Source: Bolinopsis microptera (Eukaryota > Ctenophora > Tentaculata > Lobata > Bolinopsidae). Taken from it: DNA of 60,000 bases. The stretch lies in the NCBI RefSeq assembly GCF_026151205.1, contig NC_087076.1, positions 13,193,675 through 13,253,674 of the forward strand, given 5' to 3'. The notes under the pieces were generated by a model. It worked only from the letters and a program-made list of their open reading frames with translations, was not told the DNA's origin and searched no databases. The position numbers and the translations under genes are program-made. Shown piece by piece: positions 31,283 to 41,532 of the stretch (the stretch's first letter is position 1; each line of letters opens with the position of its first letter).

Positions 31283-32925
31283 ACTCCTCCAGTTCTTCCA
31301 AAGTGGATTTATCAGTCCAGCTTGAGCTCAAATGAGATTCTTTGGCTTCATATCCATAATCTCCCAGGGAGTAAGTGAAGACTGTCTGCCAGATCTTTGT
31401 TTGATGTTAATCTTTTCACTACTGAGGCAGTTGTTTCTTGGCTTTCTTAAGTTCATTCTGAGATTCCCATCTTGAGAAGAAGTTATAGTCAAAGGTAGTG
31501 GCATGAGCTTAACACTGCGTTATGACTTCAGGTAATTCTGAGATTTCTTTTACCAACCGGATATATCTATCAATAGCACCATGTTTCTTCAACTGGGAAA
31601 CGCGCTTCAGCGCTTTTGCAAACTCTGCATGTCATATATATGGTACGGTCTCATATCAGCCACTCGGACCAATTGGATACCTTGTCAAATGGGTTTCATC
31701 AATGGAGCCCAGTCAAGCTGGCCTTCTGTCCAACTGATCCACAAACTTGTTGTATTTTTACCATCATTCTATCTCTCCAATGTAGTGAATGCCAACGTCA
31801 AACTCTATTATTTTTTCAACCAAAGTGTGACAACAACCCCAGCCTGGTTCCATGTGCTCCAATACTAATACTTTCTTCCCAATTTGAGAGCATGGCAGCT
31901 ACTGTCTACCCCCTATACCACTTCAACAACACAGCAACATAAACTTGCTGCTTGACCTTACAGAACTGTTATATGACTGTTTTATAATGGCATCTCGTTA
32001 TACGGTGATCCTCTCATAGGGCTTTCTAGGGACCCTGAGTCTGCAGAAAATGGGTTATTGTTCCAAGATCAGGGTAAAACAGCCAAAATACTGTCTTATG
32101 TAGGTATCTTAGTCCTGCTATTAAAACAACAGCCACTCCAAGGAAAAGGTTTGGAAAGAGGAGGGATATTGGAGAACAGAATATATGCAAGCACAAGGAA
32201 CGTCAAAATGAATATAGAACTTCCATCTGCTGATATGATAGAAAAGATTATTTGGGCGATGTGCAGTAGGCAGCTCAGTATTCCGTTTAAAGTAATTGGA
32301 ATCCATAAGCAAACTAAAAGGTTTAGTGTAGGTGTTATTAAACTTCTCTTTCTTTATAAGCATTGCGAAAAAGGAAAATCTAATATCAGGAATGTTTATA
32401 AGAAACTGTGATAAAATTTACGGCCATGAATCAAATCTGACAAAACTATAAGACTAACTTTAAATCATGAGTGCTAGAATATTGCGTCGGGTATTTATAT
32501 AGGAACAAGAGTGTAGACTTAAATTAGGCTAGGTTATTGGTCAAAATAGCCAATAGAGCATTATTCATTAACTTCATAAGCCCAACTTACCAAGTAAGAA
32601 TCTAGTCCATAGAACAAATCTCTTTAACTCTCTTATACATTCGACACCGCCTGAAGGTGACTGCATAACACGGACAACGTGGAATCATACGATAATAGGG
32701 CTTGCAGCTTCGATGACATTGTGTTCGATGTTGGTTTTAATCTGGTGTCATGCTTGAGTTGGTTTTGGCCTTTTCATGTTTATATTTTATTTGTTATTGT
32801 ATTGTATTATAAAGCTAATATGAAAACATATACATTTAGTATCTAAAGTGTATAGCGAGCATATTTTAACAATTTCATAGTTCAATAATGTATTGTGATG
32901 ACTGAAAATATCGCATGTCAAATCA
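31283..32925. other. Decayed coding-like minus-strand stretch, otherwise empty
   Basis: On the minus strand around 31500-31740 frames such as KKHGAIDRYIRLVKEISELP look protein-like but are broken by stops. No family could be assigned. The remainder shows no features. Confidence 0.35.
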
Positions 32926-33232
32926 CAGTGCGTACCGTTGCCTGTGGCGCTCCCCCCCCCCTCACCCCCGAAAAAGAGCCTCCTGTTGGCGCCCCTCCCT
33001 TGTTGCCCCTTCCTAAATCGAAAAATTAGGTGATTTTTAGAGGATACGCGGTAAAATTTCTAAAATGTGTGTATCTAGAGCAAAACACACGTTTTGACTA
33101 GTACTTTCAGTTATGTTTTCGAAATTGTCCCATATTCAACCGACGTTTGGCGCCCCCCTCAAATTTTTTTTTCTTTTTTTTTTTTTAAAACAAAGACGGA
33201 GGGTCAGCGGCGGCCCTTCGATACCGCCACTG
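32926..33232. mobile_element. Possible hAT-like miniature element
   Basis: The termini CAGTGCGTACC and the inverse of CAGTGGCGGTATC face each other. CAGTGGCG starts are common in hAT elements. Flanks GTCAAATCA and GTCAATCTA look like an imperfect 8-9-bp duplication. The inside is C- and T-rich (C12 near 32953). It is only 307 bases long, so it is non-autonomous if real. Confidence 0.5.
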
Positions 33233-33894
33233 GTCAATCTATAAAACTACTTTTATAAGTTTTTTAATAGGAAAACAAAATTAATGTCGACGTCACCCAC
33301 TCTCAGCAGTAAAACCCGGGCTCATAAAAGCTTAATAGAGCCTGTGTCCTTTCACCAGCTGTGGCAATGTGAGTGGTGTGTGGTAGACTCACTTTACAGC
33401 GTGTTTTATTAGTAATTACAATGGCGCTAGTGCTAGTATATGGTATTACTACTTTGAAATCAAGTTTATTCAGATATAATATATTTTTTAATTGATTGTG
33501 GAATTGAATTGGTGATAATTTGGGCAAATAACTCAACGAAATTCCATAGTCAAGTGTTATCCAAGTTTTTTCCTGTGAGTAAAGCATGTGCGAGAAAGTT
33601 TTATTAAAATGAATGTCTATTTTTGAATTGTTGAATCTTTAAAATTTAATTTGAGAATGAAGTATAAAGAGATGTTTAATAATTTTTCACCAGCTCTCCA
33701 CCTTGAAGTTGCATTTAGAGAAAAATCAACAATAAACTATTACAGGTTAGATGTTTACCTGAGTTCTATATCTTTCGATAGCAACTCCATCTATCAATCT
33801 GATTAGCAAGTCATTCTGTATTCCACCAGTACTTGTGATCCTGGTTGCAGCTTTCAACATGTTTTATGGGCCCAACACTCAGCTTTCACAGTTT

Positions 33895-34426
33895 ATGACT
33901 TCTGGCCTCCTTGCGATGTCGTAGCAGGTAGACCATTTCTTGTTGTCTCGGGCTAACCAGATTGTATAGGAACATCGAAGAGCGACCAAAGCAGCCTCAT
34001 TCAGGGCTTTATTCTTCGTTCTCTTCGCCAATCCAAAGTAGTTAAATAGAGCTGGTACAGTATGGTGCCAGAAGCCCCTACACCCAATCTCTACCGTAAA
34101 GAGCAGAGCTTTCCAATCAGCTCTCTGTTGTAGCGTGCTTCTTTACGTGCTACTTGGTCACTGAAGTTACTCTCGTCACCACAAGTCAGTTCAATCAGAA
34201 CTACTTCTCTCAAACTATCCGACCATACTACAATGTCGGGTCTCTCCGCTGTGTTGTAGATGTGCTGTGGGAACTGGGCAGGTAGTGTATCCTCGTCCCA
34301 TATCAGCTTCCAGTCTTTCGCTCTCTCAAAGGGCCTCTCCTTCCTCAACTTTGGCTTTGGGTGTTCATACTTCCCATCCTTCGACTTGAACCGTATCCAT
34401 TCTTTGTCGGAGGTCGTGGAACACAA
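33895..34426 (-). pseudogene. Retroelement-associated C-terminal domain (RPDIV / VEIGCRGF type)
   Basis: The minus frame from 34426 reads PFERAKDWKLIWDEDTLPAQ and RPDIVVWSDSLREVVLIEL, then ARKEARYNRELIGKL. After a frameshift near 34100 the sequence continues LFTVEIGCRGFWHHTV and FNYFGLAKRTKNKALNEAA. The layout 'RPDIV-WS---VILIELTVPWE' followed by 'F-VEVGCRGF' is common in ORFs attached to retrotransposon reverse transcriptases in cnidarian and mollusc genomes. It resembles a PD-(D/E)xK-like fold, though the catalytic Lys is not evident. It is inactive here. Confidence 0.6.
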
Positions 34427-34429
34427 TAA

Positions 34430-35055
34430 TTATATTTCATATTATATAATATTGGTAGCAGTGGACAATTTCCGTTACCTCTGTATTGTGCTCTGCCAAT
34501 TGCAACACTTGAATTAATTTATTGTATATATACTGTTTGACACACTTTTCCCTCGCCTGATATCTGAGGAGAAGAGCTATGAGAGATATATGATATTTAT
34601 TGCTCATGATTTACGATTGTGCTTTGCCGATTGCATCACTTGATTTAATTTATTGTATAATTATACAATATAAACATATTATAGTGTAGACTTTCTGTCA
34701 CAACAAGACTGCTACCCATAGTAACAACTATAAACAGAACCCCTAATGTCTGCTAACAATTTTCTTCTGATCCTAATGTGAGCCTTGTCTTTAAAAACTC
34801 AACTGAACTAGTGTTTCGGTGTGTGCAAGCTTTCAGGCATGCTTATTCCTTTCTCTGTTGTATAAATTGTTTGACTATTTTTCTTTTGTAAAAACATGAT
34901 GAACTCTATCCAATCTTTAAAAATACCTACCTGAAAAAATAGCATAATTTATACTTCATAGTGTTTTATTTTATGTTTTTTAGACCTTCAGATCAGCTTC
35001 TAAATTTAATGAAGGACGATTCGAATTATTTAACTTTGAATGATATATTTAATAA
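34430..35055. other. Upstream region of FANCI; direct repeat
   Basis: Two related stretches (GTGCTCTGCCAATTGCAACACTTGAATTAATTTATTGTATA at about 34490 and a similar one at 34619) form a ~130-bp direct repeat. A short open stretch at 34983-35055 (PSDQLLNLMKDDSNYL) after TTTTTTAG could be an upstream exon or a leader. The FANCI promoter should lie here, but no element was recognised. Confidence 0.45.
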
Positions 35056-35061
35056 GGTGCA

Positions 35062-37152
35062 ATGGCAAACAAGTATGAAATTATCAACACTCAGAGTGAA
35101 GAGGAACGCATGAAGCTTTTGGTTAAGAAAAACAATGCTGGAAAGCTGGTTGAGTTTGCTAAAAATCTTTTGTTTGGTAATGCCATCTGAATTAATCATT
35201 TTACTTAAGTGCAAGAATGCCTACTTATTTTCACTAGGTTTATGATATTACCTGTCCTTGATCAGATAGACAGGTTGGTGAGCAACTGTATATTTTTAAA
35301 TAGTTTTATACTTAGTTTCACATTTTATCCTAGTCCTGACCCAAATAAATGGTATTTGATAAGTAGATAATGGAACAGCTATTTTCACTGATTGAATTTG
35401 AAACTTAACCGTCCTGTTGTCAGATAAGAAGATTACTGTTACATGTAAATGTGCGATATCTCTAATTTCTTTACTGGAGCAACAAGATCTTGTCAAGCAG
35501 GTTTCTAATCAGCTCCCTTATTCTTAACTGTTAGGTTTTGAGCTTGATTTGCTAAATTTAGTAATAACGAATTATCTAGTGTATGGACGTGTCCATTATA
35601 TATACCAAAAGTCAGTGGGCATACGTTGGCCTTAATAGCTCAGTCACTGGTTGCACAATTGAAATAATTCTTTCTGGTATGACTTACTACCACCACTGGT
35701 TCGAGGAATTTGTCAAATTGAAAAATATTCGAGATCATTTTTTCAAATGAAGGTTCATTTTTGCATTTATTTGATAGTTGGGATAGTCGGATCGAATTAA
35801 ATTTTATTGAATTGTGTTTGGCCATTCGAATTACGTTTGTCCTTAAAAAATTAGAACTGTAGCTTCTCAGATGACCGAGATATGAAGCATAACGAGTTTA
35901 TTCATTACGCGTTAAACATTATGGGAATTGTTAAGGGTGCCCAATTAAGGTGTCGTGTCACGGTGTCACATAATCACCCAGTCAATTTTGTTAACGAGAT
36001 ACAGAAAATGCTTGATAACTTCGTCATTTCTAATCTGTTTTGCCTCATGTTTTCAGATCATATGCAACATTTGATACTCTACCGTCTCTGAAAAATTAGG
36101 CGTTCAGCATGTTCAGAGAAAACAGTATAGGTGTTTTAATATTGAATGGGCGTGGTCTTAAATATTCGAATTTTCAAATTTTGACGGCGGAATCCTCGAA
36201 CTAGTAAGTACAGTATGCCATCTGCAAAGCAACAGCTCTCAAATATAAAACATGGTGGAGCTATTAAGGCCAACGTATGCCCACTGACTTTTGGCCCACC
36301 CTGTACTATGCTATGAATGTGTATATTCACTTAATAGTGAGTTCTATTGTCGTTCAAATGATTCTACCATTTTGAAAACAAGTGGTACATATTTAGATAT
36401 TTCTAATTCTAAAAGTTATCTGATTGGCTGTTTGCCAGGTTACAACCGAACTGATAACAGCTCTCAACACTTTTGTCTCTTCTGCTCCAGTTGGCTCGCT
36501 GCAAGAAATTTCTCAACACTTTTTGGATGTTATCATGAAATCCAACAACTCATGCGGAAAGTAGGTAGCTCACTGGAAAATTGTTAACAAGATTAGATTA
36601 ATAACATATAATATTACAACATCGCAAATTAGATCTTTAATTTGTATCAAATTTCTAGTTTTACATTCAGGAGTTTTGAAGTATTGGGACAAGTTTTGAA
36701 TTGTCTTGAGGCTTGTCGACAAACGGTATCTTGTGATGGTGAGGAGTTTACTGGTCCAGAATACAGATCTCATCTCATCAACAAAATCTGCAGTGTCAGG
36801 TACCTGGGTACATACAGCTTATATCACAAATTTTCCCAGTGCAGAAATGGAAATATGGTTCTATAAACTTTAATATAATGCAGACAGTTAAACTATGTTT
36901 AAGATTATATGATATTAATTTTAGGTGGCCCCAAAACAACATCCTACACATTGGCCAGATGTTTCAGGACATAACAGTTTCACAAAGTGAGATGGCATTT
37001 TTCATCGAGAAGATTTGTTCCAGCCTGTCTCTTGTGAAGTTTGATGTTGTTCCACAGATTGTTCACTTATTACTTCTATCAGCTGCTAAGGTAACTTTTG
37101 AATGAGTTTTCTTAGGGTATGTACTATACAGATGCCTTCTTAATTAAAATAC

Positions 37153-37184
<32 letters not shown>

Positions 37185-38884
37185 ACCATATTAAAGTATA
37201 TTAAGGGGGCCGGGGGGGGGGGGGGGTCTTCATCAAAATTCTCTCGAAATTGACTTTATAGTTGTTTCTGGTAGAAGGGAGTGATATCTACCAGCTGCTT
37301 TTGGTCCCATGGAAAAATATTGTTCCTAGCCGAAAACCTGAAAAAATCGTAAAAAAACGAGGTCCAAGATTTTCAAAATTGAATAAAAAAATTTTAAAGG
37401 CCTATCTCAAAATTTTGGCTCGATCAAATCTTCTAAATGGTCCCTAGAACATATCCTGAAAGTTTCAGGGTGATTGCTCAAAAAATGTAGGAGAAGATAG
37501 ATTTTTAGACTCGATTTTCAGAATTTGCGATTGAAAATCGCTCGCGCAATACAATTACACATAAGCGGCAAGCGCTGACCTTAGACCAGCGATAATTTCG
37601 GCTAGGAACAATATTTTTCCATGGGACCAAAAGCAGCTGGTATATATCACTCCCCTCTACCAGAAACAACTATAAAGTCAATTTCGAGAGAATTTTGATG
37701 AAGACCCCCCCCCGGCCCCCTTAAAGTATATCCCCGGGTCAAAATCGGAAAAAATCCTACATTTTAATATACTTTAATATACCTACAATTAGAAGATTTA
37801 TATTCTTCGTTAAGATTTACATGATGAACTATATTTTTCACTCAGATTCGCAAGATAAGCCTGTTTTAGGACTAGTACATGAATTTCCATCCAGATTGGT
37901 CAAAAATTGGCTGATCTATGAGCTTTAAAAAATATGCCCATATTTGGGCATACGCTTTCGTCCAAATTCGCTTTTGCCCAAATTCGATAAAATTTCAATA
38001 TTTTTTAATGAGACTAACTCTATGTGAAAGATATAACTCAGTGTTTGTTGGATATAGTGGATACTAAGTAAAAAGACCTCCATGAACAAAATTGGGAAAA
38101 TTGCACATAATATCTCGGTTCAGAATACTAGCCAAAATAACTTCAATAAATTGAAATAACTCCATCAGTTTTCAATATTTTTTCAAGAACTTTTTGGAAT
38201 CGATTAAGGATTGCATTTCAAGCTTATTTTGGGCAACAATTTTTGATGTAGGCCTCCAAGGAGATAGGGATATATTAAAGTATATTAAAGTATATTAAAG
38301 TATATTAAAGTATATTAAAGTATATCCCCGGGTCAAAATCGGGAAAAATCCTACATTTTAATATACTTTAATATGGTTGCCCCCCCCCCCCCCCCAAATA
38401 CTCAAAAATTAAGTTTTGAACAGCAATTTTATTTTACAAACCTAATCAAACAAATGTATATATTTGTTTGATCAAAGTTAAATGGCTCATGTCAGGGTCA
38501 TCACAAGAAAGTTGTGTTTGGATTAACAAGTAACTTCAATGATATGGAGGAGAAGGAACAAAATGAGTGAGTTAAGCTTCTCCTTTAGCTTTCTAAGGAT
38601 TGAAATTATATTTATTGTTTTTTATTGAGTGTTTCTGAGCTGAAAACTTAACTTGGTAGGTTGACCTTACCTCTGCTGAAGTACTAGTAAATAAATTTGG
38701 AGAGTCATAATTAGTAATGATATGTACATAGCATCAAATCAACAGTCTGTATCGTTCTATGACTATACGTGGCTTACACACATTCTGCAGCCAAGAAGAA
38801 ATGACACGGGATGTTGAAAGTGAGCGGAGTCAAGCAGAGGGAACATCACTTCTACACATCTCCTTCGCTGTAAAACATGACCTG
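35062..38884 (+). CDS. FANCI: FANCI, N-terminal part (seven exons)
   Basis: Fanconi anaemia group I protein, partner of FANCD2 in DNA interstrand crosslink repair (nucleus). Exons: 35062-35176, 35424-35500, 36439-36560, 36671-36799, 36925-37090, 38496-38566, 38791-38884. All have GT-AG ends and every exon joins the next in phase. Diagnostic pieces against vertebrate FANCI are KITVTCKCAISLISLLE, EFTGPEYRSHLINKICSVR followed by WPQNNILHIGQMFQD, EKICSSLSLVKF, VPQIVHLLLLSAAK and GTSLLHISFAVKHDL. Together these cover roughly the first fifth of the usual ~1300 residues. A segment of about 45 residues between exons 1 and 2 and a short one before exon 3 were not found. The start Met at 35062 is a choice: a coding-like stretch precedes it. 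The next plausible exon (38963) stops in frame after ten codons. Transposons occupy two introns. Confidence 0.75.
35605..36294. mobile_element. DNA element with perfect 37-bp terminal inverted repeats, in FANCI intron
   Basis: CCAAAAGTCAGTGGGCATAC... (35605-35641) is exactly repeated in inverse at 36258-36294. The right side continues CCCACCCTGTA, so the original end may have been the mariner-like CAGGGTGGGCCAAAAGT with TA target. On the left this outer part is missing. The 690-bp element carries only short frames with no transposase similarity, so it is non-autonomous. Confidence 0.8.
37147..38402. mobile_element. G/C-tract-ended DNA element 2, in FANCI intron
   Basis: Element 37154-38395 begins with 29 G, then CAACCATATTAAAGTATATT, and ends AATATACTTTAATATGGTTG plus 16 C. 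It is flanked by AAATACT on both sides (37147-37153, 38396-38402). The duplication is seven bases, or eight with one mismatch. As in element 1, a hairpin-forming module (AAGTATATCCCCGGGTCAAA to ATCCTACATTTTAATATAC) appears twice in direct orientation, at 37725-37785 and 38316-38375. The centre is AT-rich with no transposase, and TATATTAAAG is repeated five times at 38273-38325. A second element is nested inside. Confidence 0.8.
37201..37724. mobile_element. Nested TTAA-flanked inverted-repeat element
   Basis: GGGGGCCGGGGG...GTCTTCATCAAAATTC (from 37205) to the inverse ending CCGGCCCCC (37720), with TTAA on both sides. The inverted repeats run for about 135 bases (37205-37340 with 37585-37720). 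The empty site is visible in the sister module at 38318-38335 (TATATTAAAGTATATCCCC), which shows one TTAA where two flank the insert. TTAA duplication is typical of piggyBac-like elements, but the termini are unusual for that group. Confidence 0.8.
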
Positions 38885-39325
38885 GTCAGTTCAATCTCTG
38901 TTAAGTAGATTTGTGTTCTGTCTTCAATGAATTGAATAAGTTTTTCTTGTTTCGATGTTTAGGATAATGTTATCCCTGATACATCTGTCCTGTGACGCTC
39001 ATGGAAGATGCCTGCCTGCTGGAATCCCGAACAAGACTTGTAAGTTTATCTTATATTAATAAAACATGCATTTATGTAAATTTCAATATTGATAAGGTGA
39101 GATTTAAAATTTGCTGCCATGTGATCCTGTTGTTCGGCAGTTCGATGATGGAGATGCAAAACTCTAATTTGCCATGATATTCTCAGTGTAATGTTTCCTT
39201 TAAAACGCAATTGGATGCTGTCATCAATTTTATTATAAGCTAAACGGCTGGCACATTTCCAGTACTACGTAAATCCAGTTATTCTATGAAATGGAGGCTC
39301 ATTTGGAATTAAGAGCTCTACTGAA

Positions 39326-39358
<33 letters not shown>
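39326..39358. repeat. Solo G33 tract
   Basis: Thirty-three G without a matching C tract downstream. It might be the remaining end of a third G/C-tract element or a simple repeat. Confidence 0.9.
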
Positions 39359-39360
<2 letters not shown>

Positions 39361-39541
39361 CATTCTACTTCATTGGAGGAGCCATTGGAGGAGCCGTTTG
39401 TAATTTTATAGTTAAGTGAAAATGTATTTAGTTTCGTAAAGTAGAATACGAAAAGTACAGTAACAACGCAAGATTTGGATAATAATTAAACATTAAGATT
39501 AAGTAATTAGTATCTGTAAGTAGGTAAGTAAAGTTATAATA

Positions 39542-40019
39542 CTATTTTATCATAGATCTAGCTCTGAGTTTTCTTTCTGCTTCTTTGCAGTCTTTAAAAG
39601 CTTTTTTTGCTTTATCTATATCTGCTTGTGTAAATTCATATTCAAGACCATTACTTGAATTTATAATGGATGGTACTTCCACCTTGCACACAATTCTCTC
39701 CAGGAACTCCCAGCAAACCTGCTCAAACCCAGCTTCCTCTTTCCAATAATACCGATTCTCACTTAGTTTCGTCATGTACGCTACTGAAACCTCTCTCTCG
39801 ATTCACTGTCTACCTCTTTCACACGGCAAATGTAAAGAAGGGGACCATGTATCACTACAACAAAGTCCAACTCTTTGCAGTCGTCATTATTGGCTGGGGT
39901 TTTCTCGATCGTAGTTCCTGGCCCAATCCGGACTCCACCAGTTGACATGTCTCCAGCATCCATTATACCCGCTCCGTATCCAGCTAGAGATTTATCCTTC
40001 TTCTCTAGAGCAGACTAGA
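39542..40019 (-). pseudogene. Unidentified ORF with one frameshift
   Basis: Minus strand, reading from about 40010: EKKDKSLAGYGAGIMDAGD, then GPGTTIEKTPANNDDC and ELDFVVVIHGPLLYICRVKE. A frameshift near 39780 leads to MTKLSENRYYWKEEAGFEQ, then NGLEYEFTQADIDKAKKAF, with a stop at 39542. The layout (FVVV---GPLLYICRVKEVD ... YWKEE-GF) resembles a C-terminal module that transposon-derived ORFs carry in several invertebrates. I cannot name it. The break and absence of introns point to a relic. Confidence 0.4.
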
Positions 40020-40745
40020 GGCAGGCCTGATATTTTGTAGCAGCAATTTCGTTAGTCTTGCTCATCCTTAGGATAATAATCCTTAGTCCGCTTTCGGAAG
40101 ATCATCTCAATGTGAGGGGACAGGTCGCCGTGGTGGCCCTTCTTCCCGTTTCACTCGTTTTTTAACCATCTTAGGTACTAGTTTCAATGTGTTTGAGATG
40201 ATTGATATGTTTATCACTTTATGTGAATAAAAATTTGACGACAATTTGATTGTTTACTTTTTTTTGTCCCAATTATTATTCATAGAAGTTTCCACTAATA
40301 TATTTAATTTCTATATCTGTATCTCCTTAATTTTTAGAGTGTACGACTAACACTTAACAGTCTCATGATCTGATTTTCTGAATCCTTTACAGCATCATCT
40401 TTAGATTCTTATATAGACGACTTAAACATTTACTATTAAATTGCTCTGTAAAAAGATAAACATTTAAATAATCTGATGGAAGCCTGATTTCCTCTTGCAG
40501 GTCTCCAAGCATGTCTTCTATTGTACTGCAACTGTTTGAAACAGGTCAGGCACTGTTAGAACTTAGAGTTCTAGGTGCCATTTAACTTAATAATGTCAGA
40601 TCCAATAATGAATCTAGAATTTTCGAGTTATAATTATATAGAACAATTCGACAAAATATTACAACGAAAACAGCACATAACATATAGGATCGATATCATC
40701 AAACACTTTAGACAAGTCTCCTCCGTCTGAAAACGTTTGGTTATT
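40020..40745. other. No supported gene
   Basis: One exon-like stretch after CTCTTGCAG at 40501 (SPSMSSIVLQLFET, then GTCAGG donor-like) could belong to FANCI or be chance. Nothing else was seen. Confidence 0.35.
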
Positions 40746-40750
40746 CATAA

Positions 40751-40862
40751 AGTTAATACGTATAACTGTATAAGTTAATACGTATAACTGTATAAGTTAA
40801 TGCGTATAACTGTATAAGTTAATACGTATAACTGTATAAGTTAATGCGTATAACCTTATAAT
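40751..40862. repeat. 22-bp tandem repeat, five units
   Basis: AGTTAATACGTATAACTGTA plus TA repeats five times, with A/G variation at one position (AATACG/AATGCG). Confidence 0.95.
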
Positions 40863-40959
40863 TTTGGAGAACCGGGAAAGACATTAATAGCGGCGTATAA
40901 TGTATTCGTTACGGTATTAATAACAGATACTACAACTAACAAGTACCAACAAATTGTCA

Positions 40960-41532
40960 GATTAGCCTCCTCACCAAACATCACTGTCAATGGCGACCCG
41001 ACTGCAATGAGGTGGTGCCCCATCTTGTTGGAAAATACATTTTTAAAAGTTGCCCTTCCTTTTCAGAGCTCGTATTAACTTTCCTTTAATAAACTTTATA
41101 TAATTATCTGTTTTTATTGTCTTTGCTACCCCCTCCTTATCATCAAAGAAATAAGGACCGATTAAACCAGCATCTTGGCCAAGTGCAACAAAAACAGTAA
41201 CTTTAACTCACGCCCCTGTCCTTGTTTTTAGAGCTTCCACCCAGTCATATGGCTTTTTTGCCCCAGAACCGCATATTCTGGCGATTAACATACCCTGATA
41301 AGCGAAAGTGGGCTTCGTCCGAAAATAATATGTGCTGTAGAAAATCTTTGTCTGACTCAATCCGATCAGAAATGAAACTAGCAAAATCCACACGTTTTCC
41401 CTTGGTTTACTGTGCATGTAATGTGGTCTGTTTTTGCCTGAGTTGGATCTTATAAGGACATTTTATTCTGTTCTTTTTCTTGATTCTGTCAAGATTCTTA
41501 TTCGAAATGACACTTCGGGATCGTCCAGGCGT
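40960..41532 (-). pseudogene. Mariner-like transposase, C-terminal part (split)
   Basis: Minus-strand pieces in order: TPGRSRSVISNKNLDRIKKK, PYKIQLRQ, FISDRIESDKDFLQHILF, SDEAHFRLSGYVNRQ, VFVALGQDAGLIGPYFFDD and FQQDGAPPH. SDEAHF holds the first and FQQDGAPPH the second catalytic Asp of the IS630/Tc1/mariner DDE/D domain. Several frameshifts and stops separate the pieces, so it is dead. The N-terminal helix-turn-helix part lies at 43014-43231, beyond an inserted LINE fragment. Cut-and-paste transposase of the TA-targeting group. Confidence 0.8.

Noticed and set aside
35233-35276. Possible small exon after TTTTCACTAG
   Set aside because: Joining it to the first FANCI exon gives an immediate stop, and no similarity to the missing FANCI segment is visible.
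36322-36391. Candidate extra FANCI exon (SSIVVQMILPF after TTAATAG)
   Set aside because: The position and partial similarity are suggestive, but the frame hits TGA before the only donor-like site, so it was left out of the gene model.
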